Positions 1 through 12,467 of a stretch of DNA of 64,000 nt are shown here, in pieces (positions within the stretch are counted from its first letter, which is position 1; each line of letters begins with the position of its first letter). The notes beneath the pieces are model-generated. The model did not search any database. It saw only the letters and a list, made by a program, of their open reading frames with translations, and was not told the DNA's origin. The position numbers were made by a program, and so were the translations under genes. The DNA comes from Ulota crispa (Eukaryota; Streptophyta; Bryopsida; Orthotrichales; Orthotrichaceae): NCBI GenBank assembly GCA_963920765.1, contig OY987242.1:16020002-16084001 (forward strand), written 5' to 3'.

Positions 1-215
1 CTTGAAGCAAAAACACATAAAAAAGACAGCAATAGTGCAATAAAAAAATTCAACAAAAAAATTGTATTTGTTCTTTTCTCTTTCAAGGAGGTGATAATAC
101 TGTGATTGAATGAATGATGAACCACTTGCATAAATAAAAAAGCATTAAATTCTCAAACTACATACTCATAGGGGTGTGGTGTTAACAATTTTGGGTGTGG
201 CTTTAGCAATTCCCT
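1..215. mobile_element. MITE end, GGGAAYTGCTAAAGCCACA family (cut by window edge)
   Basis: The right end of an element, closely matching the reverse complement of 62124-62350. Both share the terminal motif CTTTAGCAATTCCC, and inside it GGGTGTGG(C/T)GTTA. The left part lies outside the window. Confidence 0.85.
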
Positions 216-695
216 GAAAATATCTCTGTCTCCCTTGTTTGAGAATAGCGTAGATCACCCTCCCAAAATTGCAAACTGGAATTCGGTTTAGGTTTTCAAA
301 TGTGGGTTTAGCTTTTTCAAATACGCCTTGGTTGAAGCTTTAAAAGGACACAGTAGAAGGGGCGGAGGCACAGAGGTTTAAAAAAAGAGAAGATGCTCAA
401 AATAATTTTGCCCTTTTTGCAAAACCTACTCTGTAATCCACTCTTGACGCCCATGAAGGTTTAATGAGTTTGATGTGATTTGCTCCAAAGGCAGTTGCTA
501 TCACTACTCTCAACCCTTACGCTCTCTTCTTGTAATGTGTAGGAAAGACCTAATCCTAGTGTTGGTGCAAACCTGATCAAAGTTTGATAATTACCATTAG
601 GGCATGTCCAATATTGCCTCCACAGAAGGGCAATTTCCGAAGCTTGCTTGAAAAATTCTACAAAAGGATGAATGCTTTCAAGAGAAATTGTGTTA
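216..695. other. Intergenic, no gene seen
   Basis: AT-rich sequence between two MITEs. Short open frames exist on both strands but none has recognisable protein content. Confidence 0.5.
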
Positions 696-1059
696 GAGCA
701 TCCGCACCCTTGCACGCAACCTGGGGCTCCCAAAAGCAAAGCGTAGAGGGCGCATTCACTACCGCGCAGGCTTGCTCAAATTTCAAATGTCGCACCATTG
801 TCCTTCAGTACAAACTAAGAGCTTATCACAAAGGACAAGTGTTGGGTTTCAATTGTGAGTCTTCATTGCCAACTAATCAGCAAGTTTTTATGTTTTAATT
901 GTCCTAGATTTGGGCGCGCTAATAATTACCCAAACCTTCAACGTTCTGTTCTCAAGCTAGAATTTAGCTAACCCTATCCCATTGGCGCATTTGCAGTGAC
1001 TGAGCGGCTAGGCCAAGTGCTCTAGCGGAGTTAGAGAGCATGTAACAGTGCGGATGCTC
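696..1059. mobile_element. MITE, GAGCATCYGC family, copy 1
   Basis: Terminal inverted repeats GAGCATCCGCACCCTTG and its complement ending GTGCGGATGCTC. The interior matches copies 2-4 (for example TTGTCCTAGATTTGGG). The flanks TTA and GTA fit a decayed 3-bp target duplication. Confidence 0.85.
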
Positions 1060-2315
1060 GTATACCTCAATTTGGGACATCACTTGCAACATACGGAGCA
1101 GCTGACCTGCCTCCCACTAAAAAATTTGCGGAAAAGCAAATGCATAGGAAAATCCATTTGGATCGACAGACTGGAATTAGGCAATTCGGTGCATAAGCTT
1201 ACCTTCGAGAGACACGAGCAGCAGCAGCAGTCTTCCGCTCCAAGCTGTCTTGTTGACATACGACCAAGATTGCAGGCGAACAAGTCTGCAATTCAGCCTG
1301 GTTTGAAATGATGCGACATGGGCAGAGCAACGAGGAAGCCGACATGCTCAGTTGCGTTGCCATAATCATTCAATCACAACCACTTCAAACCCTGGCAATT
1401 CAACTAACAAAGCCTATCTCTCTCCTTGCCACAACGGCGCCGTGATTTTCACTATCTCGACGATAACCCGACGGAGAACTCAAAACGAGGTTCCAAAAGG
1501 TATACTACTAACTTATACTGTAAAGCAAGTGCTGGAGCTAAGAGACTGGTTGAATGGTTTAGGGTTCAAGCATCGCCACCCGTCCTACAAAATGCAAGCC
1601 AATTTGCAAGCCTGTCAATCCAGTTTGTAAGTCATGGAAGAAGGGTCACCCCACCCATAGCCTCTTAAGAGGCCATCTCCACCCAATCGGTTACGTCCAC
1701 ATTCATGGATAAAGTCCTTATTTGTTGGAAAAGTGCAAAAGATGCTTCTCTTATGCAATTTGCAAGCCCATTTGCAAGCCATCCTTTGGCCTGCAAAAAT
1801 CTCAATTTTGCAAGGTACTAGAGGCTTTTTGCTTGGCCTGTCAACAAATTCATCCATATGCAAGACGGGTGGGACAATTTTGCAAGCCGGATCCTCCGTT
1901 TTAGAGGACGGGTGATGATGCTCTAACCGGCTATGGCGAGGATCCAGAATCCCGAAACCCCGCCTGTCACCATCTGTTGGCGCTCTTTTTTTTTACTTTT
2001 AAAAAAACGAGAGGTAAAAAAATCTGACGGCGATGGGCGTTGAGAGCGACACGCCGCGCATTCGCGCGCATACACTTGGCAATCACTGGATTCAAATTCG
2101 AGCATGCCATCATTTTCTTGTGCTCTCCATGCATCCACTCTTGTGCCGTCATCTCTTCTGTTTTCGAGTGGGAGCACTTCACGGTTACGATCTTCTTTTG
2201 TCGAACCTGCTTTCTGTTGTTTGAGAAGAATTTGGTGGAGCGTCTCTTCAGGGACAAGAATAAGCACAGTTGGAAGGATATGAGATTTTGAAGAGCGAGG
2301 AGGAGGGTGTTTGGA
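1060..2315. other. Region upstream of the acylphosphatase gene
   Basis: No gene is supported apart from the possible MITE at 1667-1922. A GC-rich stretch from about 1920 to 2480 precedes and overlaps the start of the acylphosphatase gene and probably holds its promoter and leader. No convincing TATA box was found. Confidence 0.4.
1667..1922. mobile_element. Possible diverged GAGCATC-type MITE
   Basis: The left tip GGCCATCTCCACCC pairs loosely with the right tip, whose complement is GAGCATCATCACCC. The interior repeats the phrase TTTGCAAGCC several times. Weak evidence. Confidence 0.35.
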
Positions 2316-4485
2316 ATGCTCGCAAGCAGGTCTTCGGTGGTGTGGTGGAGCTCCAGAGTGGTTCCCGTTTGGAAGCAGTCGTCGTCGACCTTGCTCTCCT
2401 CCAACAACAACAACAACAACCATTTTCATCGACGACAAACAACACGCAGTAATATTACTGTCGTTTCTACCTCACCAGTTCTGTCTGCCAGTATGGCTGA
2501 TGGCGTTCCCAGTGCAGCTGCCTCCGACTCCAAATCAGTACGTCTGCAAAACTCTTCGATCATCAATACAGTTGCGTTACATCTTGTGACGTAGCACTTA
2601 GGACAAATGTTTGTGTGTGGTTAATTTTGATAAAGTCCACTAAAGATAATCAATGAACTAATATCCACGCATGGAAGTTTGGCTTTTTTTGCAAAAGCAA
2701 GTTTGACAAACGTGGCTGGCATGAATACAACGCCAAAGCTTATGTTGACTGCAAACTTTATTGAATTCGACAGAACAAACTAACTTGCTGTCAAAGGTCA
2801 CCACTGTTATGCAATTTGTTACTCCGTATAATGGACTTTGAAAATTCTGGACCCACCTTTAAATGGGTCGTGGAATGTACCATGGAAAGGAAAGATATTG
2901 TTGAAAGCTTTTCAATTGTATTTCACGCATCCGATTTGGATAAACTTTCTACTTGTGAGACTTGGTTAAAGAATTAAGGGAAAAGTTCATGGATACCCCT
3001 AAAGTTTGCCATATTTACATAGATACCCCTGGTTTTTCAGAAATTACACAAATACCTTTAGTCCATAATTTTCAGGTGTTTGTTATGTGTGCATGCCACT
3101 TCCTTCTCCTTTGTGTGCACACTCCTTTCTGTTCTATTGCACTCCTTGTTTTAACATTGATCATGAAAGAATTAATATGCATAACAAAATAAATGCGTGA
3201 AAATTATGGACCAAGGGTATTTGTGTAATTTCTGAAAAACCAAGGGTACCTATGCGAACATGGCAAACTTTAGGGGTATCCATGAACTTTTCCCACAAAT
3301 TAATGACAACACATTGTGAATTTTAACACATTTCAGATTTTATTTGCAACTAAACAATCTTGCTCTTTTGCTTGTTTCTTATGTATACAAGTGATCAACA
3401 AGATTTTTGTTTAGCAGTGTGAAAATATAGTTTACCAACATTTGTAAGGTAGCCGCACCCATCAACGTGACTGTCCCCATGGGTGTCATTGACATCATCA
3501 TTAAAAAAGCAAATGCTTATGAGTGCAGTGAGTGATGGTTATGGGTGACAAAGTGATGGTTGTGGGTGACTGGTATGACAGTTTTGAGTACCCATCTCAC
3601 TATTTAAGAACCAACAAGCCTTGTTTTTAACATTTCTTACACATGGTTCTTACAATTTCAGTGATTTAGCACTTTGGAAAATATCCACGCACACATGACT
3701 ATGTGGATAACTTCCCAAACTAAACTAATATTTTTTGTTCTATCCTTCCAATCTAAGGAACGCATTATTTGTTAACTTGGGAAAAACAGAGGTCCCATTT
3801 TGTACCCACCTTAAACCCAAAAAGTCACCTTAAACCAGATTTGAAGGTATCAAATTCCATCTAAGCCACTAAGATTTTTTCCCTTGCAAATTCTTCCTCT
3901 CAGGTGAGGACACGTGGACCGGTTTTAGGAGTACTCCTGAAAGTTAGCTAAAACCTTCAGAAATCCGAAAGTCCCACTTTGAAAGTAAATTCCCAAATTA
4001 ACGAATAACGCATTAATGATATAATTTTTGCCCTTGTCCAACTACCCTATCCACGCTAAAGTGCTTAAACTCACGCTTATGGGGGCGGCTACCTTAAACG
4101 CTTTGAATCTTTGCCAGCACATGCAAATCTGCCCGTAGATTGGTTAAGTGGAGTGGACACTGCTGTGGTTTTCACAAAGCTCAGCCAGAACACATTGTGG
4201 TTGTGTGGGAATTTTCAGGTCAATGTGGTGATCAAGGGGACTGTGCAGGGCGTGTTCTACCGGAAGTGGACGGTGGAGGCGGCTCAGAAGCAGGGGCTGA
4301 ACGGATGGGTGCGCAACCTGCAGGATGGATCAGTGGAGGCGGTGTTTGCAGGGCCCTCTAAAGCCGTGAACGACATGATCCAGCAATGCCACTCCGGCCC
4401 TTCCGATGCCCAAGTGGCGTCCGTGGATGTCTCTCCATGGGACCATGAAGTTCCTCAAGGCTTTGAGAAGAGGAAATCTTCGTGA
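2316..4485 (+). CDS. Acylphosphatase, possibly plastid- or mitochondrion-targeted
   Basis: Acylphosphatases (EC 3.6.1.7) hydrolyse the carboxyl-phosphate bond of acyl phosphates. Two coding exons are read: 2316-2537 and 4219-4485. The intron runs 2538-4218, with donor GTACGT and acceptor TTTTCAG, phase 0. From the ATG at 2316 the protein has 162 residues. Exon 2 carries the whole domain: the signature GTVQGVFYRKW, with the family's phosphate-binding Arg at residue 89, then GWVRNLQDG with the catalytic Asn at 107. Residues 1-58 contain no Asp or Glu, many Ser and Arg, and an Asn run from an AAC repeat, as in organelle transit peptides. A second in-frame ATG at 2493 has a better context (A at -3, G at +4) and would give a 103-residue cytosolic form of normal family size. 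An in-frame stop at 2289 bounds the ORF upstream. The intron is more than half MITE sequence. Family assignment is secure; targeting is inferred. Confidence 0.9.
2978..3297. mobile_element. Fold-back MITE in the acylphosphatase intron
   Basis: Two arms of about 105 bases are nearly perfect inverted copies, starting GGGAAAAGTTCATGGATACC and meeting at about 3075 and 3200. AATTAA at 2972-2977 and 3298-3303 may be the target duplication. A related arm sequence forms the outer element at 35638-36510. Confidence 0.88.
3446..4095. mobile_element. MITE, AAGGTAG family, copy 1, with a nested MITE
   Basis: Ends AAGGTAGCCGCACCCAT and, in complement, AAGGTAGCCGCCCCCATAAG. It lies in the acylphosphatase intron and is interrupted by another MITE at 3759-4013. 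Confidence 0.82.
3759..4013. mobile_element. MITE, AACGCCATATT family, copy 1 (nested)
   Basis: Ends AACGCATTATTTGTTAAC and, in complement, AATGCGTTATTCGTTAAT. The interior phrase GCCACTAAGATTTT is shared with the copy at 48563-48843. Confidence 0.82.
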
Positions 4486-5620
4486 TATTCCTCAACTGTC
4501 ACATTCCTTTTATGCCATCTCTCTTTTGCTTTTACTTCGCTTTGTCTTGTATTCTTGCTTCATTCATGCACGCATGCAGTGCCAGTGAGATGAGGTCCTC
4601 TGCTGTAGATGCCTCCTCCGGTACTGAAACTTTATCTTTGCACAGAAATTTCAGTTCTGTGTATGATGGGTTCACCTATCTATATATTTCAAACAATGGA
4701 GTGTTTTTTATGGGAAAATCATTTGTCTGTGAAACAAAAGGCTTTCAAGTTAAACCGGGGTCTTTCTAGTTTGTCTGAGAAGCCAAAGTTTTCATGTTGA
4801 ACGGGGTCTTTCTAGTTTGTTTGTGAAGACAAAGGTTTTCATGTTAAATGGAATATTTCTGGTTTGTTTGTGAAGCCAAAGGTTTATGTGCAACGTGAGA
4901 AGAATTGATATCATGCAACTTCTACTGTGGTATGATGAGTCTAATCAGATTGAAAATTTTGTTTGAGGATTTGATATATGTTCCGTGCGCAAAGCGCAGG
5001 TTCTTTAGACCACTAGTTTGTTTGAGAAAATAGTATGAGTTTGTAGGTTTGTTGTGCCTGTTATTGCAAAAGATTGCAGTCTCATGATTCCGTTTGTAGA
5101 AGGAAGAGCTGCAAATATGTGTTGATTTCCAGGCAGCCCCGAGTTGGAGTATGTATAGTGTGATATTAAGATTGAACGTGGATAATTTTATGGGGCTTAT
5201 GAGACGATTCACGCAATGTTCTACATTTGTAACTTTACTAGTCCTAATTTAATGGCCGATTATAACTTTGTTGGGTTGTGGAGAGGAATAAGAAATATTA
5301 ATGATATGTGAATTAACTATGCAAACTTTCTTGGGACTTAGTTTGTAACTTGGGTTTTGGTTTATGTTGGATGCAATTCGTGGAGAGAATTACAATTTTT
5401 TTTGGTGCCAATTTCTCTCAAAAGTGTTGTTGTGTAGGCATTCCTAAAGAACTTCAGGATTTGATTATGTGTTTAGATACAATTAGAAGATGTAAGTGTC
5501 AACTATTCAGTTTTTTTACTTAAGATCAACCAAATTACAAATGTAGTGACCTTTGAACATGGGATAGTGTGTAAACAACCCATTATAATAAAGCAAAATC
5601 AAATTGTAGAAGGAAGAAGT
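4486..5620. other. Downstream of acylphosphatase, no gene seen
   Basis: Contains the 46-bp tandem repeat and otherwise AT-rich unique sequence with no supported coding region or RNA. Confidence 0.5.
4715..4897. repeat. Tandem repeat, about 46-bp unit, four copies
   Basis: Imperfect units built on TCTTTCTAGTTTGT, GTGAAGCCAAAGG and TTTTCATGTT. They lie just downstream of the acylphosphatase stop codon, so they are probably in or next to its 3' untranslated region. Confidence 0.85.
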
Positions 5621-6751
5621 TTAACCCTTGAAGGACCAATTGTCCCTCTGGGGATGGGTGGTACTTTGGGCATGTACCTTCAAATTATCTAGCTTAAGAT
5701 ACTATTTGCAACTTTTAATGAAGGTGGGGAATTGAGAGACCTATGTGGCCATCCAAATTTTTCTTTATTCCGACATTTAGTGAAGAAGTTATGAAACTAT
5801 TTTTGAAAAAAGGTGGAGATGGGGCAGCAAGGGCAAGAGCTTTCCTTTGTATTGGAGAGTTGGCTCTAAGGTTGGGCAACCATGAGGGGCAAGAGAAACA
5901 TTCATGGTGGGCAAATGGAATCATAGGTTGTGAGGGGCTTGGATTGAATCTAGTTTAAGAGCTTGACAACAGCAAAAGCGGGAAGGGAGGTACTATGGCT
6001 AGAATTGGAAAAAGTGATGCATGAAAACTCCAAAATGATTTGGGAGTTGCAATTTGAAGCAAGGGATTGGAGCATTGAGGTTAGTAGAGAGGGCCAATCA
6101 AGAAGGGGGTAGCTGGTGAAGAATGGGTTGGTTGGAGAGGGCCCATCCTCCTAGATCTTAACCCACCTTGCCCTTTGTTAAAAAAAATTAATTCAATTGT
6201 TTTGAGCAAATATTCCGTGGCTTTAATTTTTTGTTTTTTTAATGTAATAGTACACTAGTATTCTTAGATTTTCGCTGCTTCAATCTCTTTGATTCAAAAT
6301 ATTGAATTTCACATAAAGCATCCAACTTTGCCTAGTGTATTTGCAAATTTCATAACCTTTCGACATCCAAAGATTTTTTGAAGTATGTTATATACAGCCT
6401 TTTGATTTGAAAATTCTCCCACACATACCTAACTTAGCCTTCTATATGGATAAAATAAACTTCAACTTTGTGTAGAGCAATTTTTTTGCTATAAGAGTGG
6501 TCAAAGGCTTTTGAAATTTTTGGGCAGCAGGGAAATTTTTTTTTTTTCTTCACTTCAAATGTTGATATCTCACTTCTCACCATTTGAAATGAGCTAATTT
6601 TTTCCCCACATGTACCTCTCATAGTCCAGGGCAATTCCTGCGGTTGGATCCTCAAAAAAACCTTTTTTCCTACCTTTCTACTCATTCCTCCAAAATTGGC
6701 AGTTTTCAAAAATATTCATAGGAAAAAAAGGCTTGATCCTTTAGGGGTTAA
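5621..6751. mobile_element. TTAA-flanked element, copy A
   Basis: Flanked by TTAA at 5621 and 6748. Tips are CCCTTGAAGGACCAA and, in complement, CCCCTAAAGGATCAAG. The interior is homologous to copies C (inverted), J and the degenerate copy H. No transposase was recognised. Confidence 0.85.
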
Positions 6752-8252
6752 ACATACCACTCAGGCACCCACCCCATGATAGCATGATTAGGTTTTATAT
6801 TATTTAGTACTTATTAAATTTAATATGATATCTAAACAAATCTTACTGTAAATTAGTTGCACAAGTTACACTTGACACATTTAGAGCTAATAGTTGAAAT
6901 GGTCAAATTGGTTCTAAATTGTATGCTTCTTTGGCAATGCATAACTAGGTTTTTTTGAAATTATAGGATATTAGTTGTTCACATATAGAGTAGTAAAGCC
7001 TTAGAGAACTAAGCTTTGAATTTGTCGCTTTATTAGAATGATTGCAAATTGATAATCTAGTAGCATGGGAAGCTCATAAACTTGGAGTTTTGTAAGAAAG
7101 TATTGCTTAAAGAATTACAAACTTGTTTAGAATTGTAAAATTCATGTTTGAACTGTACAAAATTTTGGTTTCTTATGCAAAATACTAGATTATTGTTTAT
7201 GTATAATTTTGGTTTAGCAATAGCTTACTTGAAATAATCCTAAATTATTCAATTTTATTTCATTGTTACATTAATTTCTCTACTTTTTTTCCAAATCATG
7301 TTTATTTCTTTTTTAAAGTTCTTATTCACACTACAATTACTCAAACATGATTTTTAGTTATTTTCTAATAGATCATTTAACATATTAAGAATTTTAAAAA
7401 ATAATTGTGTAGTGGTCTAAGAATATTCAAGCTTGGACAATGCTCTTTTCTAAAGTACATTGTATAGAATTGTTAATTCATGATCGGTTGGAGCAATTTT
7501 CCTCATAATTCTTGCTAAAATTGCTTCTTGTAAAAGATTCTTTTGAATGAAAAATATTACTCAATCATTCTGACTACACTACAGTTTAAATCTTGAGATA
7601 TTGATAGTATAGATTGAAGTTGCCATGACAAAAATCTAGCAAAGTCCATCAACTTCAAAGAAGTGCAGGAAAGAAATTGCACCTTGAAGGACCACTAGAG
7701 CTTAGAATACATTTTGTATTTAATGGTTTTTGTTAGTCACATATAAAGAGCAAAATTAACACAAATACTTAAGGGGATTTTATTTTGCATGCCATATGGT
7801 CTTTTAATTTTTTGAATTGCAACTTAAGTTTTCAAATGCTATTAAAATGTTTATTGACATCAAGACTATTATCAGATTGAAAAATGAAACAAGGACATCT
7901 CAAAATGTCAAAAAGTTGGCATTTTGGACAAGAAAGTGACATTTTGAAACTAGGCATGAGTGCCCTCCATCTAATAGGAGGTTGCAAATCTCAATATAAT
8001 TAAACAGGTGTTTTTCGTTGCTTTTTTGGTTGGAGGAAATTTTGATTTCTCACAATTGGTTTCAAGGCTTGTTTTGTGATTTTCCTCCTTTCTCACACAA
8101 GGGGCCATGCTTCTTTGTTTTCTCAAGCAATAAAGCCTACGCTTACAAATTAACACACTTTGTTAGAGGCACAGGCACAAGAGTTTTTGATCTTCTTGTG
8201 GGAAAAAGTGAGCATGCATGAGAAATCAAACATTTTTATATAAAAAATGCCT
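6752..8252. other. Intergenic, no gene seen
   Basis: AT-rich sequence between TTAA elements. No recognisable coding region, RNA or tandem array. Confidence 0.5.
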
Positions 8253-8512
8253 TTAACCCTTCAGCGCCCCACAGCCCCAAATATTGCTTCTCACAATTGA
8301 AAAAATTTCATGTTTGAATGTTATAGTCTTTTCATCAATAAAGACAAATCAAGACAAATCATGTGTCCTTTTTTCTTGTACTTCTGGGCCTATGTCCCCT
8401 ACCAATCAATACGGCTGGATTTTATGGATCTTGTTTGTCATGACAAATTAGTTGGATTGAGTGTGACTAGGTCTGTATTTTGGTGAATATGGCCTGGGCG
8501 CTCAGGGGTTAA
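8253..8512. mobile_element. TTAA-flanked element, copy B
   Basis: TTAA at 8253 and 8509. Tips CCCTTCAGCGCCCC and, in complement, CCCCTGAGCGCCCAGG. About 252 bases. It shares its right TTAA with copy C. Confidence 0.85.
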
Positions 8513-9564
8513 TCCGTAAAGGACCAAGCCATTTTTTCTCTAAAAATCACTCAAAACTATCACTTTTGAGGGAATGAGTAGAAAGGTAAGAGTTTTTTTT
8601 AAAAGATTCTAACTGTAGGATCTTGCTCTAAACTATGGGAGGTACTTGTAGGACAAAAATCAGCTCATTTCAAATGCTGGAGAATGAGATATCAACATCT
8701 AAAGTGAATAAAAAAAAGTTTTTTCCATGCTGCCTAAAAATTTTAGAAGCCTTTGACCACTCTTAGAGCAAGAAAGTTACTCTACACAAAGTTGAGGTTT
8801 TTTTTCTCATGTAGGAAAACAAGTTAGGCATGTGCGGGAGAATTTTCAAATGAATTGGAAATGTGTATCATACTCCATAAAATTGTTGAATGCCAATAGG
8901 TCTTGTATCTTTTAAATACACTAGACAAGACTAGATTATTTATGAAAAAAACAGAAATATGAATCTCACTAATCCAAGTGGTGAAAACATAGGAATGATG
9001 ATATATTATCATATTTAAAATTAAAAAAACAAAAAAATGTTGTAAAACCTAGTTCAAACAAATAAAAACAAAACTTTTCAATGGGGCAAGTGGAAGGATG
9101 GGTTCTTGATCCCATTGGGACGGGCCCATTCCACCGCCCGCATGCCTCCCTTTTCACTAACCTCACCCCATTGCTTTCCACCCAGGCCCGCCCCTAACAA
9201 CCCACCGCGTTTCCTTCCTTTCCAGCAAATTTGGGATGTTAGGCTAGGGTCTAAAAAAAACCCTCTCCCAAATCTACCCGCCCCAAGTTTATCCTAGCCC
9301 TTTCTAGCTGCCCCTTGGTGGAGTCAACTACCCATACAAAGGGGAGGAGTTGCTCAAGCTAAATCTTCTCACTAGGCAGTAACAAATCTTACATAACTTC
9401 TTTGTAAAATGTCGAAATGAAGAAAAAATAAGATTCTCATGTAGATCTTGTAATTCCCCACCTTCAATAAAAATTTCAGAAAAACATGCAAAGCAATTTA
9501 CCCATAGATACATGCCCAAATCCCAAGCTGTCCCCCAAATGGACAATGGTTCTTTAGGGATTAA
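8509..9564. mobile_element. TTAA-flanked element, copy C
   Basis: TTAA at 8509 and 9561. Tips TCCGTAAAGGACCAAG and, in complement, TCCCTAAAGAACCATTG. The interior is homologous to copy A in reverse and to H in the same orientation. It also holds a GC-richer patch (about 9080-9310) absent from A. Confidence 0.85.
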
Positions 9565-10510
9565 ACATATCTACTTGTACTAGAAAACAATGTAATGAGT
9601 TAGAGAGACTTTTAGATAGAAAAAGGAGCAATTAATGCATGAACCAACCAAAACATTTTCCTTGACACAAACAAAAGTCACAATTTCCTCTAGCACAATA
9701 ACTCTTTCAAATACCACATAATCTTTTACAAAAGTAGGTTGAATAATCAATAATAGAAAATCTATTCGCTTTCGCAAACAAGGAGATTAGTCATAAATTG
9801 AGTATTGATTTGTAGCCAAAGTCCACAACTTGAGCTTTGATTGTGAGCCGTTGCTACTGACCAATCTGCAAGCCTGGACCGTGCATCTTTGTGCAACTAA
9901 TGAAGGAACTAATGAAAAAACCTTCTAGATTTAAACAAACTAGCAAAGTACTCAAACCCTCAACATTTGCATTTTCCAATTGCAATTGAGTAAGCCTTTG
10001 CTTGAATACAACATTGTGAGGCCCAAGGTCTAGGAAGAATTGACAACTAGTACGAAGCTAGCTGGTTGAAATGAGAAAAAATTGTTTATAATTTACATAC
10101 ATCGGTTGAAAAATTGGTTGAAATTTTTTTAAAACTTATAGCATGAAATAGAGAAAATGATATAATTCCTTGATAAACCAGGTCATTAAAAGAATAAAAG
10201 GAAATCAACGGAAAAATCTCAAATACTTCTTAGACCCTAGTGAGCAACCTTTAAATTTTGTTTATTTTGTTGGTCACACAAAAGACACCCAAGAATGCAA
10301 GCAAGTAAGAAATATGTGGATGAAATTGGATAAAATCAATGACTTGCGCATGTGCATCCTTTAAATATACTAATTTTTGTGGCTTTCATCCAAATTTTGG
10401 CAAACAAAGTACTTGCTTAGGGAGGGACTTGACAATTTTATCCATTTTTTGCATTATTTTTCTAGTGTATTGGAAGCCAGCCCAAATTTGAGATAAGATT
10501 TAAGTAAAAA

Positions 10511-10686
10511 CACTAGAAGGAAATAGGGGTATCCACAACTATGCAAATGTGACTTCCATTGTGCCAACTCAACTTCCAATAGTTGCGCCTCAATCATTTT
10601 TGACCAAAAATGACTGGGGCGCAACTAGGCACAATTACTAGAAGTCACGTTTGCGTAGTTGTGGATACCCCCGTTTCCTTCTAGTG
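10511..10686. mobile_element. CACTA-like MITE
   Basis: A near-perfect hairpin with arms of about 46 bases starting CACTAGAAGGAAA and ending TTTCCTTCTAGTG. It is flanked on both sides by AAA, a possible 3-bp target duplication. CACTA tips and 3-bp duplications are typical of the En/Spm superfamily. Confidence 0.8.
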
Positions 10687-10734
10687 AAATTTGCCAGGAT
10701 TTTAAAGGGTGGTGGTGAGGCCAAAACTATCTCA

Positions 10735-11356
10735 GAGCATCTCCACTGGTCCAAGCTCTTTCAAAGTTTTGCATTTGTTTTGACTAGCCTTCAAGCCTTT
10801 TTATCTCCACCCATGCTCTTCAAAAAGGTGGCCTTGCACTCCAACACGTCCCATAACTAATCAATTGACCGCTTATCAAGGAAAGTAGAGGATTAAATCC
10901 ACTAAACTTAGGATCATAATGATGAATAATGACTTGAAGGGCCCTTGCTAGATACAATAGGACAAAGTGTCTTGAGAAGGTTTTGAGAGGGGCCTCAACA
11001 CTTTTCATCCACTTTGAGCCTGTTGGAGACTCCAACAATCCAGGAAGTTTTTAAAGCTTAACCGGCCAATATCCTACATTCTCTTGGGTCAACTGGTTGT
11101 CTAGAGTATACTCCTGGCTAAGCCTATAGAAATATAGAATATTCTCTTGTTATTCCCCTTAAATGGTTGGATTTTTTCCTAAACTTTTGAATTCAATTTG
11201 GTAATTCTCAAAAACAACTGGCTAGCTTGTAACTAAATGCCGGTACTTCCCGTACATTGGTTGGAGTCACCGGTGGAGCTCCTCTCAATGAGACAGAGCG
11301 GGCATGCCAAGTGCTATGCGGGCCTATTTAGCGCTTATCAATGTGGATACTCTCAT
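10735..11356. mobile_element. Possible diverged GAGCATC-type element
   Basis: The left tip GAGCATCTCCACTGG pairs loosely with GATACTCTC at the right. No interior homology to the GAGCATCYGC family was found, so the call is weak. Confidence 0.3.
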
Positions 11357-12467
11357 GTTTCTATATAAAAAAAGTGTCAAATCTATGCCGTGGGACTCCA
11401 AACTCAGAAGTAACCTTGAAACCTACTGTCTCTTTGAGAATGACACCATATTATTGTGAAACTGCCTCTTAATTCACTAATTATCTTGTAATAAACTTCA
11501 AAACTTCAAAAAATTAGCCCACTTCATTTTTGTAGTGAATGTCTATAGCATGTATATGCTACTTACAAAACTAGCACTAGCATGCAATAATTTAATGTCT
11601 CACAAAACCATCATGAAATTTAGCCTTGGCAAAAGGTTGAAAACATCCAACTTTACATTTGTAAAAAACAAATGTAGCCAATCTTGCTACTCAACCATTT
11701 TTTGGTTCAAAAAAAAGCTAAGGCCACTTCATCCAAAACATTTTCACTGCTCCAAAGGCTTGCAATTCCTCCAAAGGCTTGCAACTCCTCCGATAGCCCG
11801 ATGCCCCTGTTGCTAGACGCAACCAAAGCAAAGCTAGACACCAAGTTTCTGACCTTGCGCTCTCTTGCTCTCTCTCTTTGCCAGTCTCACGCCGATGACA
11901 CAATAGTGGTAGTCACGGTTGGTCTGAGATTCAGATTTCAAAAGGCAAAGTGAAAGTACGAGCCAATACGATGGGAGCAGCAACGCGAGATGAATTCAAA
12001 ATTACAAGAAATAAAAGTTCTCTTGCGAAAACCTGGAGGATGTCATTTCTACACGCCTGGGCAAGGATAAACTTTTTTCTCAATCTCCACGAAAAACCTC
12101 TCACACGAGTTGCGGACCGACGGACAAGTTAATTTTCGTGAAGATTGAGAATGATAAAAATCGAACAGTGACTACCCCTAATGCAATATCGCCATGCAAA
12201 TCGACCAACGGAGCACCAGTGCACCACTCGTAACCTGGGCTGACAAAGGCCTGGATCCCGAATCTCCTGGCTCCACACCCTGGTTTGACTATCTGGATTA
12301 GATTCTCGAATCTAAACGACGTTCTTTGATAAACAACCAAGTCGTGCACCAGCAAAACGAACGACCACCTGCATTCACGACGACGACGGCGCTGCCGTCA
12401 CAATCCTACATTCTGCCACTTTTCGTACCTCAAAAAATTGCAGCAATGCGTCAAAACAAAGTACTTG

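Larger units (their letters stand above)
9565..12467. other. Region upstream of the hydrolase gene
   Basis: Apart from the CACTA-like MITE and one possible element, I see no gene. The last several hundred bases are GC-richer and probably include the hydrolase promoter; no clear TATA box was found. Confidence 0.45.

Noticed and set aside
2307-2315. Start of the acylphosphatase frame at a GTG (2307)
   Set aside because: Plant nuclear genes normally start at ATG; the first ATG in this frame is at 2316.
1923-2438. 171-codon minus-strand frame opposite the acylphosphatase leader
   Set aside because: Shadow of the coding strand; the Val run comes from the complement of the AAC repeat.
9080-9310. 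GC-rich patch inside element C as a captured gene fragment
   Set aside because: It is open in one frame for about 60 codons but shows no homology I can recognise and no splice signals.
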